NCBI GenBank assembly: GCA_016195265.1
Contig: JACPZW010000083.1
Location: 1-59,027 of the forward strand
Length of the DNA stretch: 59,027 nt
Reading direction: 5' to 3'
Origin: Acidobacteriota bacterium
GTDB taxonomy: Bacteria > Acidobacteriota > Vicinamibacteria > Vicinamibacterales > CAVVIG01
Below, in pieces: positions 16,974 through 26,417 of the stretch. The notes under the pieces are model-generated. The model was not told the origin of the DNA, ran no database searches, and saw nothing but the letters and a program-made list of their open reading frames with translations. Positions within the stretch are counted from its first letter, which is position 1. Each line of letters opens with the position of its first letter. A program made the position numbers and the translations under genes.

Positions 16974-17444
16974 ATGGCTCGACGAGCCGCGCGCGGCAAT
17001 CGCCTTCGCTCCTTCGTCTGCGGCGTGGATTTTTCCCGACACTCGCGCCCCGCCCTGCGGTGTGCCGCGGCGCTGGCGTCCGTGGCCGGGGCGCGTCTGA
17101 CGGTCCTCTTCGTCGACGATCCGCTGCTGGTCGCCGCCGAGGCGCGTCAGGGCCGGAACGGCGAGTCCAGAGGCCGCCGCAAGACGCGCGCGGCGCTCGC
17201 CCGCTTCGTCACGACATCGCTGAAGGGCGCCGCAGACGGCGTGCGGTGCGCGACGGCCGTGGGCCAGGCCGGCCCGGGCATCGTGCGATTCGTGCGGCGC
17301 CAGAAGGCCGACCTGGTCATCGTCGGCACGCGCGGCATCGGCGGGGCGCGCGCGCTGCTCTTCGGCTCGACCACGAACTATGTGGTCCGCCACGTCCGCA
17401 TTCCCGTCCTCGTCGTGCCGGCGCCGCGACCGAGCGCCCTTTGA
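16974..17444 (+). CDS. Universal stress protein (single domain)
   Basis: 156 residues. FVCGVDFSRHSRPALRCAA opens the Usp fold and GTRGIGGARALLFGST is the ATP-binding G-x2-G-x9-G(S/T) motif, followed by PVLVVPAP. The start at 16974 is chosen because a sigma-54-like promoter overlaps the upstream ATG at 16935. The N-terminus is basic (MARRAARGNRLRS). The P-type ATPase begins six bases after the stop, so the two are co-transcribed. Confidence 0.85.
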   Translation: MARRAARGNRLRSFVCGVDFSRHSRPALRCAAALASVAGARLTVLFVDDPLLVAAEARQGRNGESRGRRKTRAALARFVTTSLKGAADGVRCATAVGQAGPGIVRFVRRQKADLVIVGTRGIGGARALLFGSTTNYVVRHVRIPVLVVPAPRPSAL

Positions 17445-17449
17445 CCGGT

Positions 17450-20026
17450 GTGAACGATGTGAATGATGTCATCGATGTCACCGGCGCCGGCCTCTCGGAC
17501 GCCGACGCCGCCATGCGCTTCGAGGAGGACGGCCCCAACGAGCTCCCGTCGACGCGGCCGCGCGGGCCCTGGCGCCTGCTCGGCGGCATCGTGCGCGAGC
17601 CGATGCTGCTCCTGCTGCTCGGCGCTGGCGGGACCTACGTCCTGCTCGGCGACGCCGCCGAAGCGCTGGCGATCGTCGGCGCGATCGTCGTCGTGATCGC
17701 CATCACGCTCTATCAGGAGAACCGGACCGAGCGGACCTTGTTCGCGCTGCGGGAACTGTCGAGCCCGCGCGCGCTGGTCGTCCGCAGCGGCGTCATCCGG
17801 CGGATCGCCGGACGCGATGTCGTGCGCGGCGACCTGGTGATCCTCGAAGAAGGCGCCCGCGTGCCGGCCGACGCCATCGTCCAGTCCACGACCAACCTGC
17901 GAATCGACGAATCGCTGCTGACCGGTGAATCGGTCCCTGTAAGCAAAGTCCGCAGGGGCGCCAGTGTCGAACCGATCGCCCCGGACGCCGGCGTCCCCGG
18001 GGGCGACGATCGGCCCTTCGTCTTCTCCGGCACTGTCGTCGTGGCCGGGTCCGGCATGGCGCGCGTGTACGCGACCGGCACCGCGACGGCCATGGGCCGC
18101 ATTGGACGCGCGCTCGACACGATCGAGATCGGGCGCACGCGGCTGCAGCAGGAGGTGAGCCGCGTCGTGCTGCTCCTCGCGTCGATCGGCCTGTCGGTCT
18201 GCGCGCTGGTGGCGGTCGTCTACGGCGTGACGCGCGGGCGATGGCTGGACGGCGTGCTCGCCGGCCTCACGACGGCGATCGCGATGGTGCCCGAGGAATT
18301 CCCCGTCGTGCTCACGATCTTCCTCGCGCTCGGCGCGTGGCGTATCGCGCAGCATCGCGTGCTCACGCGGCGCGTGCCGGCGATCGAAACGCTCGGCGCG
18401 GCGACCGTGCTCTGCGTGGACAAGACGGGCACGCTGACGATGAACCGGATGGCGATGGAGGCGGTCTGGGCGGCGGACGCCGCCGCTGAAGCGAGCGCGG
18501 ACGCGCGGTTCTCCGAGGCCGAACGATCGGTCGTCGAGAGCGCCGCGCGCGCGAGCCGGACCACGCCGTTCGATCCGATGGAACGCGCCCTCGTCAACGA
18601 GGCCGCGCGGATCGGGATTCCCGCGCCGGACCCAGTCGCGCTCGTGCGCGAGTACCCGATGTCGGACGACACGCTCGCGATGGCCAATGTGTGGAATGCA
18701 TGGAATGCATGGAATGTCTGGCGCGACCCGTCGGGCGGCCGGCCGCGCGCGGCGCTCAAGGGCGCGCCTGAAACCGTCGCCGCGCTGTGCGGGCTCGACG
18801 AAGCGACGACCGCAGGCGTCATGCGGCGCGTCGAGCGCATGGCCGGGCGCGGCCTGCGCGTGCTGGGCGTCGCGCGCGCGGCGGCGGTGCCGGATCCGCT
18901 GCCGGACACCGTGCGCGGCTTTACTTTCGACTTTCTCGGGCTCGTCGGCTTCGCCGATCCGGTGCGGCCCGGCGTCCCGGACGCCATCGCCGAGTGCGCG
19001 AACGCCGGCATCCGCGTCGTGATGATCACGGGCGACTATCCCGCGACGGCGCTCCACATCGCCGAGGAGATCGGGCTCGACCATGTCCGCACGTGCCTGA
19101 CCGGATCGGATCTGACGCGCATGGACGACGGCGAGCTGCGGCGCTGCATCACGACGGTGAGCGTGTTCGCCCGCATGGTGCCGGAACAGAAGCTGCGGCT
19201 CGTCACGGTCTTCAAGGCCAACGGCGACGTCGTCGCGATGACCGGCGACGGCGTCAACGACGCGCCGGCGCTGAAGGCGGCCGACATCGGCATCGCGATG
19301 GGCGGCCGCGGGACCGACGTCGCGCGCGAAGCGGGCGCCCTCGTCCTGCTGGACGACGACTTCACGTCGATCGTCCGCACCGTGCGGCTGGGCAGGCGGA
19401 TCTACGACAACATCCGCAAAGCCATGTCGTACGTGCTGGCCATCCACGTGCCGATTGCCGGGATGGCGCTGCTGCCGGTGCTGTTCCGGTGGCCCCTTCT
19501 CCTGCTGCCCCTGCACGTCATCTTCATGGAGCTCATCGTCGATCCGGCGTGCTCGATTGCCTTCGAGCTCGAGCCGGAGGAAGCCGACGTGATGCGCCGC
19601 CCGCCGCGTCCGCCCGCGGCGCGGCTGCTCGATCGGCGCTTCGTGACGAGAAGCCTGCTGCAGGGCGCCGGCGCGTTGGCGGTCTCGGCCGTCGTCTACC
19701 TCGCGGCGCGGTCGCAAGGCCTCGACGAACGCGACGTGCGGACGCTGACGTTCACCACGCTCATCATCGCGAACCTGTCGCTGATCTTCGCGAACCGATC
19801 GTTCACGCGGCCGACATGGTCAGGGGTGACCGGATGGCGCTCGTCGAACCCGGCGCTCTGGTGGCTGGCCGGGACGGCGCTGTCGACGCTGGGGCTGATC
19901 CTGTTCGTGCCGGCGCTGCGGGATCTGTTCGCGCTGTCGCAGCCGCACGCGATCGACCTTGCCGTCTGCGCGCTGGCCGGCGCGACGGCCGTGCTCTGGA
20001 TGGAGATGACCAAGAAGCGAGTGTGA
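17450..20026 (+). CDS. P2-type cation-transporting ATPase (Ca2+/Mg2+-type)
   Basis: 858 residues, normal for this class. Order: N-terminal cation ATPase domain (DADAAMRFEEDGPNELPS), actuator loop LLTGESVPVSK, M4 motif VPEEFPVVLTIFLALG, phosphorylation site DKTGTLT (Asp near residue 324), nucleotide domain KGAPETV, hinge MTGDGVNDAPALKAADIG, C-terminal membrane helices. It pumps a divalent or monovalent cation across the inner membrane. The start is a GTG (17450 or 17459) in a TGTGAATGATGT-like word. A tandem WNAWNAWNVW insert lies before KGAPETV. The pairing with Usp recalls ctpF in the mycobacterial dormancy regulon. Confidence 0.88.
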   Translation: MNDVNDVIDVTGAGLSDADAAMRFEEDGPNELPSTRPRGPWRLLGGIVREPMLLLLLGAGGTYVLLGDAAEALAIVGAIVVVIAITLYQENRTERTLFALRELSSPRALVVRSGVIRRIAGRDVVRGDLVILEEGARVPADAIVQSTTNLRIDESLLTGESVPVSKVRRGASVEPIAPDAGVPGGDDRPFVFSGTVVVAGSGMARVYATGTATAMGRIGRALDTIEIGRTRLQQEVSRVVLLLASIGLSVCALVAVVYGVTRGRWLDGVLAGLTTAIAMVPEEFPVVLTIFLALGAWRIAQHRVLTRRVPAIETLGAATVLCVDKTGTLTMNRMAMEAVWAADAAAEASADARFSEAERSVVESAARASRTTPFDPMERALVNEAARIGIPAPDPVALVREYPMSDDTLAMANVWNAWNAWNVWRDPSGGRPRAALKGAPETVAALCGLDEATTAGVMRRVERMAGRGLRVLGVARAAAVPDPLPDTVRGFTFDFLGLVGFADPVRPGVPDAIAECANAGIRVVMITGDYPATALHIAEEIGLDHVRTCLTGSDLTRMDDGELRRCITTVSVFARMVPEQKLRLVTVFKANGDVVAMTGDGVNDAPALKAADIGIAMGGRGTDVAREAGALVLLDDDFTSIVRTVRLGRRIYDNIRKAMSYVLAIHVPIAGMALLPVLFRWPLLLLPLHVIFMELIVDPACSIAFELEPEEADVMRRPPRPPAARLLDRRFVTRSLLQGAGALAVSAVVYLAARSQGLDERDVRTLTFTTLIIANLSLIFANRSFTRPTWSGVTGWRSSNPALWWLAGTALSTLGLILFVPALRDLFALSQPHAIDLAVCALAGATAVLWMEMTKKRV

Positions 20027-20029
20027 TTT

Positions 20030-21031
20030 ATGACCCTACATCTGCGAACCCCGTTGACCCGCATCGCGTCCAGCCTCGTCTTCGCCGGCGCGCTGTCGAG
20101 CGCGGCCGCCGCGTCGCCTCCGGGCGGCGCGATTCTCCGCGTTCACGTCACGAGCGCCGTGCGCTCGATTGACGGCACGTGCGTCCTGATTCACCAGCGG
20201 CACGAGCAGGGCGGGACGGTGCTCTACTTCCTGACGTCGGCGCACCTGTTCGAGGACGCCGGTCCGCATCGCGTGCGCGTGAAGCTGAACGCGTGGGAGA
20301 CGATCGACGTCGCCGCCGACGGCATGTTCGTGCCGGCGTCGACGCCCGGAGAGATCGCGATTCTGCGCGCCGTCACGAAGACGGGCGCGTACGCGGGCCT
20401 GGTGACCGTGCCGATCGCGTTCGACCCGCCGGCCACGGGCGACGTATTCGTCGTGTCCGGGCTGGATCCGGCCGGTGCGCGCGCGACCAGCGCGCAGCGC
20501 GTCCTGTTCAGCGGGGCGCAGTTTCTGATCGGCGATCGCCCGCCTGCAGACCTGCACGATTGCGCCGGCGCGCCCGCGCTGCTGCCGGCCGGCGTATACG
20601 GGCTCGTCAGCGAATGCGGCAGCGGACTGCCGCCCGTCGTCTCGCTGCTCTCGCCGGCGCGCGCGTTCATCGCCGATCACGTCCCCGGATGGGACGCGTC
20701 GCCGTCGCGCACCACGCAATACGAGGTCGTCTGGCGCGACACGGCAGGACCGGTGCTCACGGTCGCCTGCGATGACGTGAGGACCGGCGCGGTGCAGGTC
20801 CCGGTCCAGATGATGCCGCGACAGACGCTGGTGGACGCGACCGCCGAGTTCACGAGTCCCCAGTCCCTGCGCCTCGGCGACGTCATCGTCGACGGCGTTA
20901 TGGATCACGCCGTGAAGGTGCGCTTCACGATGGTGGGCGTGCCGCCGCCGCTGACGAAGGATCCCGGCGCGGTGTGCCCGCAGGGCCAGGCGCTGGTCAC
21001 GATCAAGGCGACGCTCGTGCAGTGGCCGTAG
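20030..21031 (+). CDS. Secreted trypsin-like-fold protein, apparently lacking catalytic Ser
   Basis: 333 residues with a signal peptide (TRIASSLVFAGALSSAAAAS). The first 190 residues resemble a chymotrypsin-fold domain: FLTSAHLF carries the position of the catalytic His, GEIAILRAV that of the acid residue, and DCAGAPALL sits where GDSGGP is expected, so the nucleophile appears to be Ala. The C-terminal 140 residues look like a separate beta domain. I infer a non-catalytic binding role in the periplasm or outside. It follows the ATPase by three bases. Confidence 0.5.
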   Translation: MTLHLRTPLTRIASSLVFAGALSSAAAASPPGGAILRVHVTSAVRSIDGTCVLIHQRHEQGGTVLYFLTSAHLFEDAGPHRVRVKLNAWETIDVAADGMFVPASTPGEIAILRAVTKTGAYAGLVTVPIAFDPPATGDVFVVSGLDPAGARATSAQRVLFSGAQFLIGDRPPADLHDCAGAPALLPAGVYGLVSECGSGLPPVVSLLSPARAFIADHVPGWDASPSRTTQYEVVWRDTAGPVLTVACDDVRTGAVQVPVQMMPRQTLVDATAEFTSPQSLRLGDVIVDGVMDHAVKVRFTMVGVPPPLTKDPGAVCPQGQALVTIKATLVQWP

Positions 21032-21112
21032 CAGAAGATGGAACCACATTTTCTTTTCTGCGGTTTCAGCGAGTTCTGCGTTGATCCTCGCCTGTCCTGA
21101 GTCACGTTCGAG

Positions 21113-22354
21113 CTATCGATACATCCTCAGCTGTAGAAACAACGCGCGCGGGGCGGCGCCGAACTCGCTGCCGAGCTGCAGCCCGAACGGCGCGCGGCCG
21201 TACGGCGCGTAGCCGCTCACGAGGACGGACCAGCGGTCGCCCGACGTGATCGTCAGTGACGGCACGACGACGCCCGAGCCGTCGGCGGAATTCTGCAGCC
21301 ACTGCCCCGCCAGCGCGATCTCCGGCGACCACTCGTACGACGCGAGCGCCGCCAGCGCATGCCGACCGAGGATCTGCGTGTCGCCGCGGAGATAGCGTTC
21401 CTGAAACGCGGGATCCTGCAGTTGTGCGAGCATCGCGGCTGCAGAGGCCACGCCGTACCCGGAGTAGTGGTACTCGACGTACGTCAGCAGCCCATGACCG
21501 AGCGGGACCCGGTACGAGCCGCCGGCCACCGCTTTCGTCACGTCACCGAAGCGCGCCGCCTCGCCGTGGACTTCGACGTCGCCGATCGCGATCGAAGACG
21601 TCGCGCCCGCGAACGGGTCCGACGCGCGCCTCCCCGCCATCACCTCGACGTCGGCTTCACCCGCGTACCCGCGGACGCGCGCCGCCGCGACGGATCGATC
21701 GATCGACGTCCCGAGAGCGCCGACCATGTCGAGCGAGACGCGATCGGCGAGCCTCACGTCCGCCCGCGCGGCGTCGACGCCGCGCCGCCACTCGCGATCG
21801 GCCTCGAGCGGCGTGAACGGCGCGAACAGATCGACGGCGCCGAACATCACGCCGCGGCCCCAGCCGATCGCCTGCCGTCCGATGGTCACAGTGGCGCGCG
21901 GCAGCCGGACGCGGAGCGCGGCGCGGTCGACTTCGGCGCGCCAGTCGGCGTTTGCACCCGACGCGACGCGCCAGTCGAGCTGCGTCATCCGATACGGCGC
22001 CTCGGCTTCTGCCGGCAGCACGCCGGCGCCGAGTGTTGTCGCCGTGGACGACCACGCGCGCACGCGCTGCTCGAACGCGCCTTCAACGGTCACGCGATCG
22101 GATACGCGCGCCGACGGCTCGAGCCGGACGCGCCAGAAGCCGGTGGCGCTGCCGCGGTCAGGAAACAGGAGCGGATCGTCCGGCAGCTGCGACAGCAGGA
22201 GGCTGCTCTTCACCGACGATCGCAGTGTGAATGCGGAATCCTCCGAAGGTGGCTGCGCCGGCTGGCCGGACGCGCGTCCGCTGGTCCCGCTGAAGATGCC
22301 ACACAAGATGATCGCGACGATGACCGCCACCCTGCGCCACGGATGCGGCCACAT
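21113..22354 (-). CDS. Outer-membrane beta-barrel protein of an ABC export operon
   Basis: 413 residues. Signal peptide (VAVIVAIILCGIFSGTSG), then alternating strands typical of barrels (RVRLEPSARVSDRVTVEGAF, GRQAIGWGRGVMFGAVDLF) and a C-terminal aromatic strand (ALFLQLRMYR). The GRQAIGWG motif is common in porin-like DUF1302-type proteins. Starts two bases after the ATPase gene stop; it is the last gene of the LolA/FtsX/LolD-like operon and may be its outer-membrane partner. Confidence 0.7.
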   Translation of the reverse strand: MWPHPWRRVAVIVAIILCGIFSGTSGRASGQPAQPPSEDSAFTLRSSVKSSLLLSQLPDDPLLFPDRGSATGFWRVRLEPSARVSDRVTVEGAFEQRVRAWSSTATTLGAGVLPAEAEAPYRMTQLDWRVASGANADWRAEVDRAALRVRLPRATVTIGRQAIGWGRGVMFGAVDLFAPFTPLEADREWRRGVDAARADVRLADRVSLDMVGALGTSIDRSVAAARVRGYAGEADVEVMAGRRASDPFAGATSSIAIGDVEVHGEAARFGDVTKAVAGGSYRVPLGHGLLTYVEYHYSGYGVASAAAMLAQLQDPAFQERYLRGDTQILGRHALAALASYEWSPEIALAGQWLQNSADGSGVVVPSLTITSGDRWSVLVSGYAPYGRAPFGLQLGSEFGAAPRALFLQLRMYR

Positions 22355-22356
22355 GG

Positions 22357-23109
22357 TCACGCTCCGACGGCCTGCACGGTGGCCGCCGGCAGGATCGTGT
22401 GTGGTGGCTCGCCCCCCGTGCGCTCGTCGCGCGCGACGCGGCCGTCCACGAGCGTCACGATGCGCACGGCATGCGCGACGACGCGCGGATCGTGCGTGGA
22501 GAAGATAAACGTCATGCCGTGACGGTCGCGCAGATCGCGCATCAGGTGCATGAGCGTCTCGGCGTTCTCGCCGTCGAGATTCGCCGTCGGCTCGTCGGCG
22601 AGCACGATCGCGGGCCGCGCCGCGACCGCCCGCGCGACGGCGACGCGCTGCTGCTGTCCGCCGGAGAGCTCGTTGATCCGCCGGTCCGTCAGATCGGCCA
22701 GGCCCAGTTCCGCGAGCACCTCCTGCGCGCGCGCGCGACGATCGAGGCCGGCGCCCTGCAGCTCGAGCACGAACTCGACGTTCTCGCGCGCCGTCAGGAC
22801 GGGCACGAGGTTGTAGGCCTGGAAGACGAAGCCGAGCGACTGCAGCCGCAGGTGCGCACGCTCGTGCTTCGAAAGCGCCGCAATCGGGCGGCCGAGCACG
22901 AGCAGCTCGCCGGCGGTCGGCACATCGAGCGCGCCGATCAGATTGAGGAGCGTCGTCTTGCCGCTGCCGGATGGTCCGACCAGCGCGAGGAATTCGCCCG
23001 CGCGGACGTCGAGGTCCACGCCGCGCAGGGCCCACACCTCCTGCCGGCCGCTGGCGAACGTCTTCGTCACGCCCCGCGCGCGCACGATGGGTTCCCGTCG
23101 CTCAGTCAT
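22357..23109 (-). CDS. ABC transporter ATP-binding protein, LolD/MacB type
   Basis: 250 residues. Walker A GPSGSGKTT, signature LSGGQQQRVAVARA, Walker B AIVLADEPTANLD and H-loop FSTHDPRV are all present, and the inserted LQSLGFVFQAYNLVPVLTARENV is typical of the LolD/MacB class that drives FtsX-type permeases. It energises the two permeases encoded just upstream. Confidence 0.93.
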   Translation of the reverse strand: MTERREPIVRARGVTKTFASGRQEVWALRGVDLDVRAGEFLALVGPSGSGKTTLLNLIGALDVPTAGELLVLGRPIAALSKHERAHLRLQSLGFVFQAYNLVPVLTARENVEFVLELQGAGLDRRARAQEVLAELGLADLTDRRINELSGGQQQRVAVARAVAARPAIVLADEPTANLDGENAETLMHLMRDLRDRHGMTFIFSTHDPRVVAHAVRIVTLVDGRVARDERTGGEPPHTILPAATVQAVGA

Positions 23110-23127
23110 GGCGTCACCGTCATTCCA

Positions 23128-24357
23128 CTATTGCGCCACCCGCAGTGCGACCGCCGGATCGGTCCGTGCCGCGTACCACGCGGGATACAGCGACGCGAGA
23201 ATCGTCGCGCCCATCGCGACGGCGCTGACGTAGACCACGATCCACCAGCCGAAATCACCGTAGATCACGGGATCGAAGAGAACGCCCTGGAACGCGTACG
23301 TGCCGCCCAGATACCGGCTGAAGTCGAGTCCGGAGCGCGCGAGCTTCCAGACGAGCGGCACGCCGGCGGCCACGGCCAGCACTGCGCCGCCGCCGCCGAG
23401 CATCAGCGCTTCTTGCACGATCAGCCAGACCATCCGCGGACCGTTCATGCCGAGCGCGGCGAGCACGGCGAATTCGCGCCGGCGCTCGAGCACCGCGGCG
23501 AGCTGGGCGCTGGCGACGCCGAGCAGCACGATCAACAGGATGATGCCGCTCACGAAGCGCGTCATGGCCGCGTCCTGCTTGAAATGTCCTTCGATGTCCG
23601 GCGCCAGCTCCGAGAGCGTCATGACCTCGTCTGCGGCCGCGACCGATCCAGCCAGCCGCGCGCGGACGCGATCGATCTCGCGATAGTCGTTCAACACGAT
23701 CGACACTTCGCCCGCGCCGGCGAATCCGGTGAGCCGCTGCAGATCCTCGAGGACGACCTGACAGACGGCGAGGTCGGTGTCGTCGCTGCCGGTCGAGACG
23801 ATGCCCACCAGACGAAACAGGGCGCTCTGGATTTCGCCGCCCGGCCCCACCGTCGTCGCGACGATCTCGTCGTCGAGATCCGCTGACAGGCGATCGGCGA
23901 TCGCGCGGCCCGCGACGAGCGCGCCTCCGTCGTCCGCGCGCAGGTAGCGTCCGCGCCCGATCGTCTGCACGTAGCGAAACGTCCGCGGCTCGATGTCCGG
24001 CTGCACACCCGTCAGCTCCACGGGCACGACGTGCGTGCCGACCGCGAGCAGCACCTGCGCACGGGCCCGCGCAGTCACCGAGGCCACGCCGGACATTGCC
24101 TGCGCGGCCGCGAGGTCGGCGCGCCAGTCCGCGAGCCGCAGACGCGGATCGCGGCGTCCGCGCCAGCCCGCCGGCACGACGCGCACGTGGCCGAGCCCGC
24201 TGGCGGATCCAGCGCGCGCGAACAGTTCGCCGCGGCCGCGGTTCAGGCTCTCCATGAACAGCGCCAGCAGACAGCCGATCGCGACGCCGACGATCGACAG
24301 CACCGTGCGCCGGAGATTGCGTCCGACGCTGCGCGCCGCGTATCTCGTCGACACCAT
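23128..24357 (-). CDS. ABC transporter permease, FtsX/LolE type
   Basis: 409 residues. One N-terminal transmembrane helix (TVLSIVGVAIGCLLALFME), a large periplasmic domain, then three C-terminal helices (VSGIILLIVLLGVASAQLAA, MLGGGGAVLAVAAGVPL, IVVYVSAVAMGATILASLYP) and the final PAWYAARTDPAVALR, the standard FtsX/MacB layout. The ATG at 24357 lies two bases past the stop of the first permease gene. Confidence 0.88.
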   Translation of the reverse strand: MVSTRYAARSVGRNLRRTVLSIVGVAIGCLLALFMESLNRGRGELFARAGSASGLGHVRVVPAGWRGRRDPRLRLADWRADLAAAQAMSGVASVTARARAQVLLAVGTHVVPVELTGVQPDIEPRTFRYVQTIGRGRYLRADDGGALVAGRAIADRLSADLDDEIVATTVGPGGEIQSALFRLVGIVSTGSDDTDLAVCQVVLEDLQRLTGFAGAGEVSIVLNDYREIDRVRARLAGSVAAADEVMTLSELAPDIEGHFKQDAAMTRFVSGIILLIVLLGVASAQLAAVLERRREFAVLAALGMNGPRMVWLIVQEALMLGGGGAVLAVAAGVPLVWKLARSGLDFSRYLGGTYAFQGVLFDPVIYGDFGWWIVVYVSAVAMGATILASLYPAWYAARTDPAVALRVAQ

Positions 24358-24359
24358 CG

Positions 24360-25592
24360 CTACTCCCTCAACGCGCGCGCCGGCTGGAGTCTGGCCGCGC
24401 GGAGCGCCGGCCACGTCGACGCCAGGATCGCAGTCGCCATCACGGCAAGCACGACCCGGACGATGTCGATCGACGCCAGGCGCGGGCGGATGATCATCGT
24501 GAACGTGACGCCGAACGCCGAAAGGCTGCTCGGCCCGCCGCCGGTCAGCTTCGCCCAGTCCACGCCGGCGTGGTACGCCCACGCCACCACGGCGCCGCCG
24601 AGCGCCGTGCCCAACAGCGCGCCCGTGACGCCGAGCGCGAGCGATTCGACGAGGATCATCCCGACGATGCGCGCCGGCGCGGTGCCGAGGGCGAGCAGCA
24701 TGCCGAACTCGTGCGTGCGCTCGAACGTGGACATCAACGCGGTGTTGGCGACGCCGGCCGCGGCCGCGACGAAGACGAGCAGCAGGACGAACACCCACAT
24801 CACCGACACGAGATCGACGAGGTCGTTCATACCGGGCGCGGCCGTCTTCCAGTCCAGCACCTCGACGCCGGCCAGCTCCGGCGATCCGCTCAGTCGTGCC
24901 GCCAGCGGCCCGGCGCGCGCCGGATCCCGCGCGTAAATGACCAGCTCGTGCGCTTCGTCGCCCATCGCGAACAGCTCGCGCGCTTCAGCGATCGGCAGGA
25001 CGATCGCCTGGCGATTGACGAGGTCGACGGACGTGTCGATGAGCGCGGCCACGGTGAAGAGATCGTTGGCGAGCGACCCGTCCACGCCCTGCCCGACGAT
25101 CGCGATCTCGGCGCCCTGCCGCACGCCCATCTGCTCCGCCAGCAGCCGGCCCATCAGCGCGCGACGGCCGCCGAGCGGCACCTTCGAGCCCGGGAGCAGG
25201 CGCGACGGACCGGTGGCCTCGGCCATGTCGACGCCCACGACGACGACGGCGAACCCCTCCTCGCCGAGCGCCGCGAGCGCCGGCGCGTAGACGCGCGTGT
25301 CCACGCCCGCGACCTCGGGATCGCGGCCGATCGCGGCCACGGTGCGCGACACGCCGCCGAGCGTCTTGTCCATCGCGCGCGTGCGGCGCCACTCGGGCGC
25401 GTGCGCCTGGACGTGGCCCAGCATCGGCCCGGTGATCGTGTCGACGAGATAATCGGTTTCCCAGCGCAGGATGCCGTCGTAGATCAGCACGAGCGTCACG
25501 GAGAGCCCGATGGCGATGAGCGCCAGCGTCGTGCGCCGCGGATTGCGCCACAGATTGCGCCACGCGATGCGCCACGTCGTGAGAACGGTCAC
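24360..25592 (-). CDS. ABC transporter permease, FtsX/LolC type
   Basis: 410 residues with the same layout as its neighbour: N-terminal NPRRTTLALIAIGLSVTLVL helix, periplasmic domain, three C-terminal helices and the end PALRAARLQPARALRE. The two permeases probably form a heterodimer like LolCE. Its start overlaps the stop of the LolA-like gene (ATGA). Confidence 0.88.
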   Translation of the reverse strand: MTVLTTWRIAWRNLWRNPRRTTLALIAIGLSVTLVLIYDGILRWETDYLVDTITGPMLGHVQAHAPEWRRTRAMDKTLGGVSRTVAAIGRDPEVAGVDTRVYAPALAALGEEGFAVVVVGVDMAEATGPSRLLPGSKVPLGGRRALMGRLLAEQMGVRQGAEIAIVGQGVDGSLANDLFTVAALIDTSVDLVNRQAIVLPIAEARELFAMGDEAHELVIYARDPARAGPLAARLSGSPELAGVEVLDWKTAAPGMNDLVDLVSVMWVFVLLLVFVAAAAGVANTALMSTFERTHEFGMLLALGTAPARIVGMILVESLALGVTGALLGTALGGAVVAWAYHAGVDWAKLTGGGPSSLSAFGVTFTMIIRPRLASIDIVRVVLAVMATAILASTWPALRAARLQPARALRE

Positions 25593-26365
25593 TTGCCCCG
25601 CTCCAGCCTCGAGAGACTGAAGGTCTCGCTGGGAATGGCGACGTCGAATTGCACGTCGAGATAGCGCATCTCGGTCCGCTGCTCCGGCTGGTCCACCGGC
25701 GCCAGCATCATGTGGGCCGGCAGCCGGCGGCCGCCGAGCGTCCTGACCTCGTCGAACGTCATCACGCGGGCCAGGCGGCCCTTGCGATCGAAGTGCCGCT
25801 CCTCGACCGGCAGATTCGCGTCGTCGATCAGAATGTCAATCCGCGCCCAGCGTCCAACGACGCCGGGTTTCACGCTGAGCGTGAGCCACCAGCCGGGCGG
25901 CGCGTCCGACCGCCGGTCGATGCGTGAGGTGAAGTCCTTGTGCATCGACGACTCTTTCACGAGGTCGTCGTTCGTGAAGTCGGTGCCCATCCAGGAGCCG
26001 AGCATCATCGAGGGCGGGACGCGGATGGTGCGCGCGATGCGCGGCAGGAAGTTCCAGAGATTCGATCCGACGCGCAGCGTGGCCGTGCCCTCTTCACGCG
26101 GCGGCGCCTCGATGACGATGAGCGCGTCGTCTTCACCGCGCGTCCACGCCTTGAGGCGCATCGTGCGCGTCGAGCGCGGGCTCGTGACGACGACTTCCAT
26201 GCGCGCGACGCTGCTTTTCGAGCGATAGAGATCGTCGAGGTGCGCGAGCACCGCGTCAACGTCTGGCGGCGCGGGATGCTGCGGCGCGCGAGCCGCCGCG
26301 CCGCCTGGGATCGCGAGGGTCACCAGTGCCGCGAGGCACGCGAGGCAGACCGGAGGAATCGGCAT
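25589..26365 (-). CDS. LolA-like outer-membrane lipoprotein-sorting protein
   Basis: 258 residues. Signal peptide (PVCLACLAALVTLAIPGGAAA), then the half-barrel typical of the LolA/LolB-like sorting family: RMEVVVTSPRSTRTMRLKAW, DDALIVIEAPPREEGTATL, NFLPRIARTIRVPPSMMLGS, and a late DVQFDVAIPSETFSLSRL. It probably carries a lipid or lipoprotein in the periplasm for the ABC permeases encoded downstream. ATG at 26365 is chosen for its signal peptide. Confidence 0.82.
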   Translation of the reverse strand: MPIPPVCLACLAALVTLAIPGGAAARAPQHPAPPDVDAVLAHLDDLYRSKSSVARMEVVVTSPRSTRTMRLKAWTRGEDDALIVIEAPPREEGTATLRVGSNLWNFLPRIARTIRVPPSMMLGSWMGTDFTNDDLVKESSMHKDFTSRIDRRSDAPPGWWLTLSVKPGVVGRWARIDILIDDANLPVEERHFDRKGRLARVMTFDEVRTLGGRRLPAHMMLAPVDQPEQRTEMRYLDVQFDVAIPSETFSLSRLERGK

Positions 26366-26417
26366 TCGATGGTCTCCACATCGAATGCGTTGCAAGCGGC
26401 AGACCGGTCAGTGCCGG

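Noticed and set aside
17378..19717. Long minus-strand open frame opposite the P-type ATPase
   Set aside because: No domain, Arg/His-rich, antisense to a clear ATPase.
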